A stretch of DNA of 64,000 nt from Comamonas sp. KCTC 72670 (GCA_014656495.1 BNCN01000002.1:1-64000), one strand, 5' to 3'; shown: positions 37,044 to 44,965, counted from the stretch's first letter. Numbers and translations are program-made. The notes: generated by a model from the sequence alone, not told the origin.

Positions 37044-38152
37044 CGGTCGGGGTTCTCCACCGACACCACGGAGAACATGCCGGCGAAGTTGTCGGACAGC
37101 GTGGTGCTCGCGGCGCCCTGGCTGGCGCCGATGGTGGGCGTGGTGGCCGGGTTGAGCGAGGTGAGCAGGTTCGCCACGTCGGCGCGCAGGTTCACCGTCA
37201 GGCGCTTCTGCGAGTTGACGGTGACGGCGGAGTCGAACGCGAACTCGACGGTGCGGTAGTTGGCGTTGGTGCCGGTGTCCCAGGTGAAGGTGTTCTGGGC
37301 GCCGCCGGCCGGCTGGAAGGTGCCGTGCGTCTTGGTGAAGATGTAGCTGGTGAACCACATCCAGCTCACGGACGTCATGTTCTGGAGGATGTGCAGCTCA
37401 CCCGACTGGCGGCTCAGGTTGTCGTTGTAGGTGGGGTCCACGCCGATGCTGAAGCGGATGCCGGCGTACGCGCCGGCGGGCACCGCGCGGGCCAGGACGC
37501 TCTCACGGCGGTTGGCGGGCAGCGTGACGGGGTCCACCGTGCCTTCCACGGACTGCGCGTTGATGACCTCCATCAGGTGGTAGCTGTCGGCCAGCGCCGC
37601 GGTGGAGCCGTCCTGCTTGAGCAGCGTCACGTTGGAGAGCCAGTAGCGCACCTGGGAGAAGCTGACGGAGGCGCCGCCGGACGTGGTGTACGTCTGGCCC
37701 AGCGTGAGCGGCGTGCCGCCGAAGACGAAGGCCGCGTTCAGCTCCAGGCTGCCGTCGGTGGCGGCCAGCTTGGCGCGCAGCGCGTCGAGCTCCGAGCGCG
37801 CCGCGGTGAGCTGGGTGTAGACGCCCTCCCAGTCCTGGGACTCGAGGAGCGCGCGCGCCTCGGTGAGCTGCTGGGCGATGTCCGCGAGCTGCGCGGACAG
37901 GGCCTGGTTCTGCGCCTGATTGGCGTTCGACTCCTGCTCCTGCTGCGCGAGCTGGGCCTTGAGCTGGGTGACCTCGGTCTCGAGCGCGCCGACCTGCTGC
38001 TCGAGCTGCCGGCGCTGGTTCTCGACCGTCTGGAGCTGCTCGTCGGTGGCGCCATCGTCGCCACAGGCCGGCAGCGCGAGGAGGGTCAGCATGGCCAGGG
38101 CGAGCATCCGGCCCATGGCGGGGAATGAAGAGGCGGGGGTGTGCATTTTCAT
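37040..38152 (-). CDS. MbnP-like lipoprotein with N-terminal coiled coil, copy 3
   Basis: 370 residues from the ATG at 38152; lipobox LLALPAC. Residues about 35-125 are a long Gln/Glu/Leu coiled coil, which copies 1 and 2 lack. The rest is an MbnP domain (AFVFGGTPLTLGQTY, VSFSQVRYWLSNV, AGIRFSIGVDPTYN). Apart from the lipid Cys there is no cysteine, so the four-Cys motif is absent, yet WMWFTSYIF keeps the WxW...Y[IL]F motif of the other copies. Partner of the downstream di-heme gene by ATGA coupling. Confidence 0.85.
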   Translation of the reverse strand: MKMHTPASSFPAMGRMLALAMLTLLALPACGDDGATDEQLQTVENQRRQLEQQVGALETEVTQLKAQLAQQEQESNANQAQNQALSAQLADIAQQLTEARALLESQDWEGVYTQLTAARSELDALRAKLAATDGSLELNAAFVFGGTPLTLGQTYTTSGGASVSFSQVRYWLSNVTLLKQDGSTAALADSYHLMEVINAQSVEGTVDPVTLPANRRESVLARAVPAGAYAGIRFSIGVDPTYNDNLSRQSGELHILQNMTSVSWMWFTSYIFTKTHGTFQPAGGAQNTFTWDTGTNANYRTVEFAFDSAVTVNSQKRLTVNLRADVANLLTSLNPATTPTIGASQGAASTTLSDNFAGMFSVVSVENPDR

Positions 38153-38271
38153 GGCGCGGCACTTTGCGCTGGCTCGGGCGCGCGCGGACTGTGGCGTTTT
38201 GCCGCGCGGCATCTTGTCGCCCGTGCGGGGTGGCCTCTCCGCCACGCCGGGGCCGTGTCCCCATTGGGGGC

Positions 38272-38700
38272 TCATCGCCCCAGCTTGAACGCGACCTTCG
38301 CCGTGTCCGGTGGGGCCTCGCCAATCGTGAAGCGCAGCTCCCAGCGCCCTGGCATGAACAGGTCCAGGTCGGTGACCTCGAACTCGCCCTCCTTCAGGGC
38401 GGTGACGCGGGGGCGCTCGGAGATGCCGTGGCCCATGGTGGGCATCCAGGGCTCCACGCCCAGCGTCCCCTGTTGCATCGGCTTGCCGGTGGTGGCGTCC
38501 GTCACGCGCACCGTGAAGCGCTGCGGGCCGCGCTTCAAGGGGGCGGCGGCGGAGCGCACCGTCAGGTGCCACCGGCCCGACGCGCTCTGCGTCGTCCCTA
38601 TCGTCGTCTCGGTGGCCGCGACCTTCGCGGGCTCGGAGGCGGGCGGCGTCGCCAGCGCGGGCGCGGCCTGCAGCAACATCCACATCACCAGTTCCTTCAT
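38272..38700 (-). CDS. YtkA/FixH-like secreted protein with Met/His motif
   Basis: 142 residues; short N-terminal signal. An Ig-like beta sandwich of YtkA/FixH type is suggested by the ending (GEFEVTDLDLFMPGRWELRFTI). WMPTMGHGISERP is the metal-looking motif: Met-x-x-Met-Gly-His-Gly occurs in periplasmic copper-related proteins of this group. It opens the leftward unit that continues with mbnP-3 and mbnH-3, and dyad B lies 68 bases before its start. A copper chaperone or carrier role is inferred only. Confidence 0.75.
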   Translation of the reverse strand: MKELVMWMLLQAAPALATPPASEPAKVAATETTIGTTQSASGRWHLTVRSAAAPLKRGPQRFTVRVTDATTGKPMQQGTLGVEPWMPTMGHGISERPRVTALKEGEFEVTDLDLFMPGRWELRFTIGEAPPDTAKVAFKLGR

Positions 38701-38768
38701 GTCGGCTCCCAGGTGCTGGCGCGGCCAGCGTGCGGCCTCACGGTAGCGGCCTGTCGCGCGCGCCCCGT

Positions 38769-38783
38769 GTGGCAAGTTGTCAC
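38769..38783. promoter_or_regulatory. Dyad B, upstream of the YtkA-like/mbnP-3/mbnH-3 unit
   Basis: GTGGCAA-G-TTGTCAC on the plus strand, one mismatch from a perfect 7-1-7 inverted repeat; its complement matches dyad A over 16 bases. It lies in the 168-base divergent gap between this leftward unit and the rightward SCO-like genes. A weaker relative (GCGACAA-T-TCACCGC) is at 38818-38832, 36 bases before the rightward start, sharing GGGGCTGYGACAA with site A. Confidence 0.65.
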
Positions 38784-38868
38784 ATGCGCTCCCCCGCCGC
38801 GGCCCGCTTGAGGGGCTGCGACAATTCACCGCTCCGGACGCTCGCGCGCCTGGGGCAAGGTCCGCGGC

Positions 38869-39519
38869 ATGGACGCACGTACCCAACCGCCCGCGCCCCG
38901 CTCGGGGGCGCCCGTGACGCTGTGGCTGCTCACGGTGCTGGAGGCGCTCGGCGTCGCCGTCTTCGTGCTCAGCTGTGTCGCGATGCTCGGGGTGGCGGGC
39001 TTCAAGCTGCTGAGCCTGCGGGGCGGCGAGCGAGCCAGCGCTGCGCTCCCGCTCCCTCCTGTCTACGGGCGGCTACCCGCCTTCACCCTGCCGGACGGCC
39101 GGGGCGCGCTCCTGGAGGGCGCGCACCTGCAGGGCCACATCACGCTGCTCCAGTTCTCCCGCGTCGCGGCCTCGCGGCCCGCGATGGAGTTCGCCTCCGT
39201 GCTCCAGGTCCAGCAGGCGCTCGTTCGCGCTGGCGTTGCCGCGGACGTCATCCTGGTGGCGGTCGCGCCCGAGCCCACGCCCCCGGTGGAGCCGCTTCCC
39301 GGCGGCTGGCGCCAGGTCTGGGACGGCGCCGCCCTGGAGCGCTCCGCGCGCGTCCTGGGGAGGGCGCACCTCGCCGACGACGCGGAGCGATTGCTCGTGC
39401 TCGTGGACCCGGTTGGCGCGGTCCGCGGCATCTACGCGTCCTCCGCGGACGCGCCGGACACGGCCTGGAAGGTGGAAGAGGACGCCCGCTGCCTCAGGAC
39501 CTGTGGCCCTTTTCGCTGA
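38869..39519 (+). CDS. SCO-like membrane protein lacking the CxxxC motif
   Basis: 216 residues with one N-terminal transmembrane helix (about 18-42) and a thioredoxin-like domain (GRLPAFTLPDGRGALLEGAHLQGHITLLQFSRVAAS). Where SCO proteins carry CxxxC after the second strand it has RVAAS, so copper binding or disulfide chemistry of the usual kind is lost; two cysteines near the C-terminus (CLRTC) remain. Nine bases before a canonical SCO gene, so the two may work as a pair, one catalytic and one structural. Confidence 0.75.
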   Translation: MDARTQPPAPRSGAPVTLWLLTVLEALGVAVFVLSCVAMLGVAGFKLLSLRGGERASAALPLPPVYGRLPAFTLPDGRGALLEGAHLQGHITLLQFSRVAASRPAMEFASVLQVQQALVRAGVAADVILVAVAPEPTPPVEPLPGGWRQVWDGAALERSARVLGRAHLADDAERLLVLVDPVGAVRGIYASSADAPDTAWKVEEDARCLRTCGPFR

Positions 39520-39528
39520 GCACCCGAC

Positions 39529-40200
39529 ATGAACGACACCCCCTCCCGCGCGCAGCATCCCTGGCATCGCCGTCCCGCCTTCAGGCGAGCGCTCCTCCTC
39601 GCCGTGTGCGCCCTGTTGGTGGCGGGCGCATGGCCCTGGGGGCGGGCCCAGCGTGACCGTGCCCGCGCCGCGCGCCTTCCAGACCTCGGGGCGTTGCCGG
39701 CCTTCACGCTCGAGGACCAGGACGCGCGCGCCTTCTCCGAAGCCCGGCTCCTGGGGCACGTCGTGGTCGCGGACTTCTTCTTCACCCGGTGCCCCACCGT
39801 CTGCCCGTTGCTCACCGAGCGCATGGCGCGCCTGCAGCGCCAGGCGCGCGAGCGGGGCGTGCCGGTGCACTTCGTCTCCTTCAGCGTGGACCCGAACCAC
39901 GACACGCCCGAGCGGCTCACCGCCTATGCGCGGGACCACGCCATCGACACGCGTAACTGGGCGCTCGTCACCGGGCCGCTCGACGAGGTGGAGACCACTG
40001 TCTTGGAGGGCTTCCGCGTGATGATGGGGCGCGGCCCGGACGCGGATGAGGACGACTTCCTGTCGCTCTTCCATGGCGAGCACTTCGTGCTGGTGGACGC
40101 CGCGGGCCGCCTGCGCGGGTACTACCGCGTGACGGACGACCCCGAGGGCATGACGCGCCTCCTCGAGGACATCGCGGCGCTGGCGGCGGTCCGCGGCTGA
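39529..40200 (+). CDS. SCO family copper chaperone
   Basis: 223 residues; N-terminal membrane anchor (about 22-38), thioredoxin fold with FFFTRCPTVCPLL (Cys88, Cys92) and a His in LFHGEHFVLVD, the classic Cu ligands of Sco1/SenC. It typically delivers copper to the CuA site of cytochrome oxidase or protects against copper/redox stress. Immediately follows the degenerate SCO-like gene. The setting among mbnP/mbnH genes suggests a role in loading or handling copper outside the cytoplasm. Confidence 0.92.
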   Translation: MNDTPSRAQHPWHRRPAFRRALLLAVCALLVAGAWPWGRAQRDRARAARLPDLGALPAFTLEDQDARAFSEARLLGHVVVADFFFTRCPTVCPLLTERMARLQRQARERGVPVHFVSFSVDPNHDTPERLTAYARDHAIDTRNWALVTGPLDEVETTVLEGFRVMMGRGPDADEDDFLSLFHGEHFVLVDAAGRLRGYYRVTDDPEGMTRLLEDIAALAAVRG

Positions 40201-40216
40201 GCGGCCCGCGCGCCGC

Positions 40217-40642
40217 TCAGCGGGCCTGGGGGGCCGGGTGGGCGGCCCAGGTGTACCCGCCGCGCGGGCGCGCGAACGGCGTCGCGGTCCGCTTCCCGCG
40301 GGAGGCCCCCAGCCGGACCAGGGCCCGCTGAATCGTCGAGGTGCTCACCGCCTCGGCGTGCTGTTCGGCGTAGGCCATGGCCAGCGCCTGGCAGGTCCAG
40401 TCCGGGTGCTGCTCCCGCAGGCGGCGGACCCGCTCCAGCTTCACGTCGTCGAGGAGGGGCGGGCGGCCCCCGCCATGGGGGCGGGGCGCCACCGAGCCGG
40501 TCTGACGAAAGCCGCGGATGAGCCGTTTGACGGTCGCGCTGCCCACCTGGAACTTCTGGGCGATGGCCTCCAGGGGGACGCGCTCGAACCGCCACGCGTC
40601 CACGATGCGTTGTCTCAGGTCGATGGAGATGGGGGCCGACAT
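40217..40642 (-). CDS. IS630-type transposase N-terminal half (HTH, orphan)
   Basis: 141 residues from the ATG at 40642. It is the DNA-binding half of an IS630-like transposase: DLRQRIVDAWRFERVPLEAIAQKFQVGSATVKRLIRGFRQTGSVAPRPHGGGRPP then a second helix-turn-helix. The DDE catalytic half is missing on either side, and I see no flanking TA or inverted repeats. It is either a remnant or a domesticated HTH protein. Its position between mbnP/mbnH copies makes it a possible relic of the event that duplicated them. Confidence 0.75.
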   Translation of the reverse strand: MSAPISIDLRQRIVDAWRFERVPLEAIAQKFQVGSATVKRLIRGFRQTGSVAPRPHGGGRPPLLDDVKLERVRRLREQHPDWTCQALAMAYAEQHAEAVSTSTIQRALVRLGASRGKRTATPFARPRGGYTWAAHPAPQAR

Positions 40643-41008
40643 GCGCGTCCTGGGGCGGTGTTTGCCGCGAAGGCGTTGCACCAGCGGTTGAGAGGAGCCG
40701 CGCTCCAGGCGCTGTGCGACGGACCCTGGACGACGCCAACCTCCACGTCGAACATCGGAACCTCTCACTCGCTCCCCTAACGCAGCCCGGCGGAGGCGTC
40801 ACCGTGGCGTTTCGTCGCGCCTCGAGGCGCGTCATGGGCAAGCGGCGGCGCGGCCGCGACAGTGAATCCGGCTACACTGCGCAAGCCGCGTCAGGTCAAG
40901 CCCGCCTGCTACCCCTCATCGAGCAAGCAATGGGGGTCGTGGCAACTTGCTACGTGTTCACTCCGCGGGATTGCGTTACGCGGAGACTCCATTCCAAGGG
41001 AGCCCGCC
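40643..41008. other. Gap upstream of mbnP-2
   Basis: 366 bases, divergent, with only dyad C (40939-40953) as a recognisable feature. Open frames here have no family features and I treat them as chance. No inverted repeats of an insertion sequence found. Confidence 0.5.
40939..40953. promoter_or_regulatory. Dyad C, upstream of mbnP-2
   Basis: GTGGCAA-C-TTGCTAC, one mismatch from the 7-1-7 palindrome shared with dyads A and B. It lies 55 bases before the mbnP-2 start. The flanking sequence is otherwise unlike that of site A, so the dyad is conserved beyond what the duplication alone would preserve. Confidence 0.65.
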
Positions 41009-41875
41009 ATGCCGTCCGTTCGTCGCCACGCCGTCCGTTCCTTCCCTTTCCTACTCCTGGGTGTCCTGGGCTGTGATGGCGAAGAAGCCCGAATGGACGT
41101 GGCCATCCCCTTCGAGGCGCGGGTGGGCAGCGAGCCCTTCGCATGTGGCCGGACCTATACCGGGGTGGGGACGACGGGGACGACGTACGAGCCCATGGAC
41201 CTGCGCGTGTACATTCACGACGTCCGGCTCGTCACGGCGAGCGGAGACACGGTTCCGCTGGCGCTGACGGAGGACCGCCGTTGGCAGACCCAGGGCACGG
41301 CGTTGCTCGACTTCGCGGACAAGGCGGGGCAGTGCACGCAGGGCACGGAGGCGATGAACCTGCGCATCACGGGCACCGCGCCAGTGGGGGAGTACACGGG
41401 CCTGCGCTTCAAGCTGGGCGTGCCGGAGACGCTCAATCACCTGGACGTGTCCACGGCGCCCGCGCCCTTGAATGACACGAGCCTCTACTGGAGCTGGCGC
41501 TCCGGCTATCTCTTCACGCGCATCGAGGGCCGGACGACGGGGCTGCCCGAGGGCCACGTCATGCACCTGGGGAGCACCGACTGCGCGCCGCCGCCGGAGG
41601 GGCAGACGCAGGGCACCGCGGGGTGCACGTTCGGCAACCGTCCGGAGGTGGCGCTGGACTCGCTGAACCTGGAGTCTGGCAAGGTGGTGCTGGACCTGGG
41701 CGCGCTCTTCGCGGACTCCAACCTGGACGAGAACGCGAACGTGCCCAACACCTCCGTGGGGTGCATGTCGCAGCAGTCGGACCCGGACTGCGCGCCCATC
41801 TTCAGCCGGATGGGGCTGACGCACCGGAGTCAGGTGTCCGCGCCCGGTGCCCAGGTGTTCTTCAAGGCGGAGTAG
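41009..41875 (+). CDS. MbnP-family copper-binding lipoprotein, copy 2
   Basis: 288 residues; lipobox LLLGVLGC. All cysteine sites of copy 1 are kept (FACGR, QCTQG, DCAPPPEG, GCTFGNR, GCMSQ, PDC), as is LYWSWRSGYLFTRIEG with the WxW motif. Overall strongly similar to copy 1, with most change in the signal peptide and charged loops. Ten bases before mbnH-2; same architecture and order as copy 1. Confidence 0.9.
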   Translation: MPSVRRHAVRSFPFLLLGVLGCDGEEARMDVAIPFEARVGSEPFACGRTYTGVGTTGTTYEPMDLRVYIHDVRLVTASGDTVPLALTEDRRWQTQGTALLDFADKAGQCTQGTEAMNLRITGTAPVGEYTGLRFKLGVPETLNHLDVSTAPAPLNDTSLYWSWRSGYLFTRIEGRTTGLPEGHVMHLGSTDCAPPPEGQTQGTAGCTFGNRPEVALDSLNLESGKVVLDLGALFADSNLDENANVPNTSVGCMSQQSDPDCAPIFSRMGLTHRSQVSAPGAQVFFKAE

Positions 41876-41885
41876 AGGGAACCTC

Positions 41886-43019
41886 ATGACCTGGCGCGCG
41901 GGAACTCGAGTGGGGCTGTTGACGGCGCTGGCCTGGCTGGGCGCGGGCTGCGGCGGCGATGCGGCGGAGCCCTATGACTGGAAGTTGCCGGCGGGGTTCC
42001 CCACGCCGCGGGTGCCCGCGGACAACCCGATGACGGAGGCGAAGGTCCAGCTGGGGCGGCGGCTGTTCTACGACGTGCGCCTGTCCCAGAACGGCACGCA
42101 GTCCTGTGCGTCCTGTCACGAGCAGGCGCGGGCCTTCACGGACGGCCGCGCCACCTCGGTGGGGAGCACGGGGCACGTGCATCGCCGGAACTCACAGGGG
42201 CTGGCCAACGTGGCCTATGCCACGAGTCTCACGTGGGCGAATCCCGCGCTCACCTCGCTGGAGTCCCAGGCCCTGGTGCCCTTGTTCGGCAAGGAGCCCG
42301 TGGAGCTGGGCTTTGGCGACAGGGAGCCGGAGTTGCTGGAGCGGCTGCGCTCGGACGCGGCGTTGGCGGCGGAGTTCCGGGGCGCGTTTCCGGACGCGGT
42401 GGAGCCGGTGTCGTTGGCCACGCTGACGCGCGCGTTGGCGTCGTTCCAGCGCTCGCTCATCTCTGGCGGCTCCGCGTATGACCGCTACATCTATGGCAAT
42501 GAAGTGGAGGCCATGACGCGGCAGCAGAAGCGGGGCATGGAGTTGTTCTTCTCGGAGCGGCTGGAGTGTGACCACTGCCATTCCGGCTTCAACTTCCAGG
42601 ACGCCACGGTGCACGAGACGACGTTCGAGCCCATCCTGCCCTTCCACAACACGGGCCTGTACAACGAGGACGGGCAGGGGACGTATCCGGCGGTGGACCC
42701 GGGGCTCATCGAGCTGACGGGCCGCGCCGAGGACATGGGGCGCTTCCGCGCGCCGTCACTTCGCAACGTGGCTGTCACCGGCCCGTACATGCATGACGGC
42801 AGCCTGGAGACGCTGTCGGACGTGCTGGACCACTACGCGGCGGGAGGGCACGCGCGGCTCGTGAGCGGCGGAGAGGCCAGCCCGCTCCAGAGTGGCTTCG
42901 TGCGAGGCTTCACCCTGACGGCTCAGGAAAAGGAAGACGTGTTGGCGTTCCTCGAGTCGCTCACCGACCCGGGCTTCCTGACGGACCCGCGCTTCTCCGA
43001 CCCTGCCAACCCACAGTGA
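41886..43019 (+). CDS. MbnH-family di-heme enzyme, copy 2
   Basis: 377 residues; lipoprotein-like signal ending LGAGCGG. Heme motifs CASCH and CDHCH at positions equal to copy 1. Same MauG/CcpA blocks, and the same C-terminal YMHDGSLETLSDVLDHYAAGGHARLV. It should modify MbnP-2 encoded just upstream, though exchange between the two pairs is possible given the near identity of the catalytic C-terminal half. Confidence 0.92.
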   Translation: MTWRAGTRVGLLTALAWLGAGCGGDAAEPYDWKLPAGFPTPRVPADNPMTEAKVQLGRRLFYDVRLSQNGTQSCASCHEQARAFTDGRATSVGSTGHVHRRNSQGLANVAYATSLTWANPALTSLESQALVPLFGKEPVELGFGDREPELLERLRSDAALAAEFRGAFPDAVEPVSLATLTRALASFQRSLISGGSAYDRYIYGNEVEAMTRQQKRGMELFFSERLECDHCHSGFNFQDATVHETTFEPILPFHNTGLYNEDGQGTYPAVDPGLIELTGRAEDMGRFRAPSLRNVAVTGPYMHDGSLETLSDVLDHYAAGGHARLVSGGEASPLQSGFVRGFTLTAQEKEDVLAFLESLTDPGFLTDPRFSDPANPQ

Positions 43020-43164
43020 TGGGGTTGCCTGCACCCGGTTCCAGTAGGGGCAAAGCGTGGGGCGGAGCGTTTACAGGCAAGGCTTTTCAAAGCTTTAATG
43101 CCAGCGGCACCGGCAACGCCTGACAAACGGCGTTCCAGGACCTCACCTTCAGGGAGCGCGGAAC

Positions 43165-43509
43165 ATGGAGAGCTATTGGCAGGCGGAGATGCAGTTGCGG
43201 CAGTGCCTCAAGGCCTCGGCGTATCAGCGAGGCTTCGCCGCGCTCGGTCTGTACGACCAGCCCTCTCCGAACTTCCCTGACACGCACCGGTACACCATCA
43301 GCCAGGAGGACTTCGAGCAGCTCGCGAAGTACTTCAAGGGACTTCAGTCCGACCTGGAGTTCAGCTCGGTGTACCCGAAGGAGGAGTTCCGGTTCGAGGT
43401 CGCCTCGTCGGGCAGCACGCAGGGCGTGATGGACCTGAAGATCTCCCCCATCTCCGGGCTTGGCTCGTCCGGAAAGACCATCTTCAACTACCACATCGGC
43501 GTGGCCTGA
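43165..43509 (+). CDS. Small protein of unknown function
   Basis: 114 residues, no signal peptide, no transmembrane helix, one cysteine. MESYWQAEMQLRQCLKASAYQRGFAALGLYD is probably helical, followed by a mixed alpha/beta part. Codon use and length look like a real gene, and an AT-rich patch (TTTTCAAAGCTTTAATG near 43082) 70 bases upstream could be its promoter. I do not recognise the family. It ends at a strong terminator shared with the convergent clc gene. Confidence 0.65.
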   Translation: MESYWQAEMQLRQCLKASAYQRGFAALGLYDQPSPNFPDTHRYTISQEDFEQLAKYFKGLQSDLEFSSVYPKEEFRFEVASSGSTQGVMDLKISPISGLGSSGKTIFNYHIGVA

Positions 43510-43522
43510 CTCGCAGGCGCGG

Positions 43523-43553
43523 ACCGCCGAGGGGCCATGGGCCTCTTGGCGGT
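43523..43553. terminator. Bidirectional terminator hairpin
   Basis: ACCGCCGAGGGGCC (43523-43536) and GGCCTCTTGGCGGT (43540-43553) pair over 14 bp with two G-U pairs and a 3-base loop, between the convergent small gene and the chloride channel gene. Confidence 0.7.
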
Positions 43554-43567
43554 GGACGCGCCCGGCC

Positions 43568-44965
43568 TCACACGCTCGCGACAGGCTCCGCCGCCACCGC
43601 CTGCACGCGGCGCTGCTCGTTGTAGACGGACAGCCGCAGCGTCAGCACGTACGTGACGCAGCAGGCGAGGACGGCGGGCGGCCCATACGCGGAGCCGAAC
43701 ACCTCCAGCACCAGGGCAATGGCGGCCAGCGGCACGCCCACCACCGCCACCAGCGCGGAGGCGATGCCCACCACCACGAACACCGTGACATCCGCCGTAC
43801 CCGCCCCCACCAGGGAGGCGAGGAGCTGCGCCGTGGCCGCGCCGGACACGCCGCCCAGCACCATGCTGGGGATGAGCATGCCGGCGGAGCCGCCCGACTG
43901 CACGGTGAAGCCCGTGGTGAGCAGCTTCCCGCCCACGATGAGCAGCAGGAACCACCACTGGGTCAGCGGCCCCGGCGTGCCCGCGAGCAGCTGGGTGATG
44001 GTGTGCTCGCCCATGCCCAGCACGTGCCGGAAGTCCATGCCGACGCCGTAGAAGAGCCCCCCGGCCACCAGCACCGTGCACAGCGCGCCCATGGCGCCCC
44101 GGAGCACGGGGCTGACGTGCTCCACCACCTGGCGCGTGTGCTTCATCGTCAGGCCGAACAGCAGCGCGATGGGCGCGGACACCGCGACCGCCACCAGCGC
44201 GGTGAGCCCGTACTCCCCCAACGTGTACGTGTGCGCGTGAGGTGGCGCCACGAAGATGGGGCGGAAGCCATAGAGCCTGTTGTTGAGCGCGTAGGTGATG
44301 ACGGCGGCCAGCAGGCAGTACGCCAGCTTCCGGTAGACGATGCGGTTGCCGTAGACGACCTCGAGCGCGAAGAGCGCCGCGGCGAAGGGGGCGTTGAGCA
44401 GAGTCCCCACCGCCGCGGTGATGCCCGCGAGCTGGCAGGTGCGCAGCGTGTGTTCGGATTGCGCGCGCGTCAGCCGGGCCACGCCCGCGCCCAGGGACTC
44501 ACCCACCAGCACCACCGGGCCTTCCAGGCCGCCCGACGCCCCGGTGCCCAGCGTGAGCAGCGTCGCGAACGCCTTGCGGAGCGCGAGCCGGATGGCCGGC
44601 AGCGAGTAGCGCGGGCGTGGGTCGTCCGCCGGGTCCTCGTAGGTGATGTGGTAGTTGGACAGCGCGACATTCACACCGTCCGACGCCACGTCGCTCCACC
44701 CGGGCCGGCGGTTGAGAAACCCGCGCAGCAACCCTCCCAGCAGCAGCACCGCCGCGAGCACCAGCGGCGCCCACCAGTGGACCCGGCCCGAGGCGAACGC
44801 GAGCAGCGTGTCACTGGTGGCGTGGACGCCGTAGCGCAGCGCCGAGCACACGCCCCAGATGAGCACCGTCCCCAGCACCACCCGGCCCACCGTGCGGAGC
44901 ACCGTGTCCCATGAGTCGTGAAGGGCTCGCTGCTCCTCGTCCAGGGGTTCGCGACGGCCTGCCAT
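43568..44965 (-). CDS. CLC family chloride channel / H+-Cl- exchanger
   Basis: 465 residues with about ten hydrophobic helices. CLC signature regions: GTGASGGLEGPVVLVGESLGAG (the selectivity motif region, GxSGGLEGP form) and TGFTVQSGGSAGMLIPSMVLGG (the GGxxGxFxP-like block). No CBS domains. Moves chloride across the inner membrane; could balance charge during metal or acid stress. Divergent from the copper ATPase with 129 bases between the starts. Confidence 0.9.
   Translation of the reverse strand: MAGRREPLDEEQRALHDSWDTVLRTVGRVVLGTVLIWGVCSALRYGVHATSDTLLAFASGRVHWWAPLVLAAVLLLGGLLRGFLNRRPGWSDVASDGVNVALSNYHITYEDPADDPRPRYSLPAIRLALRKAFATLLTLGTGASGGLEGPVVLVGESLGAGVARLTRAQSEHTLRTCQLAGITAAVGTLLNAPFAAALFALEVVYGNRIVYRKLAYCLLAAVITYALNNRLYGFRPIFVAPPHAHTYTLGEYGLTALVAVAVSAPIALLFGLTMKHTRQVVEHVSPVLRGAMGALCTVLVAGGLFYGVGMDFRHVLGMGEHTITQLLAGTPGPLTQWWFLLLIVGGKLLTTGFTVQSGGSAGMLIPSMVLGGVSGAATAQLLASLVGAGTADVTVFVVVGIASALVAVVGVPLAAIALVLEVFGSAYGPPAVLACCVTYVLTLRLSVYNEQRRVQAVAAEPVASV

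Larger units (their letters stand above)
41009..43019 (+). repeat. Long direct repeat, right copy (mbnP-mbnH pair)
   Basis: Second copy of the pair at 33929-35951, same orientation. The 3' about 450 bases of mbnH (42563-43019) are nearly the same as 35497-35951, while for example 42341-42425 and 35275-35360 differ at a large share of bases. Confidence 0.85.

Noticed and set aside
40939-40953. TGGCAACTTGC as a sigma-54 promoter
   Set aside because: The distance between GG and GC is far shorter than the fixed -24/-12 spacing, and the palindrome explains the sequence better.
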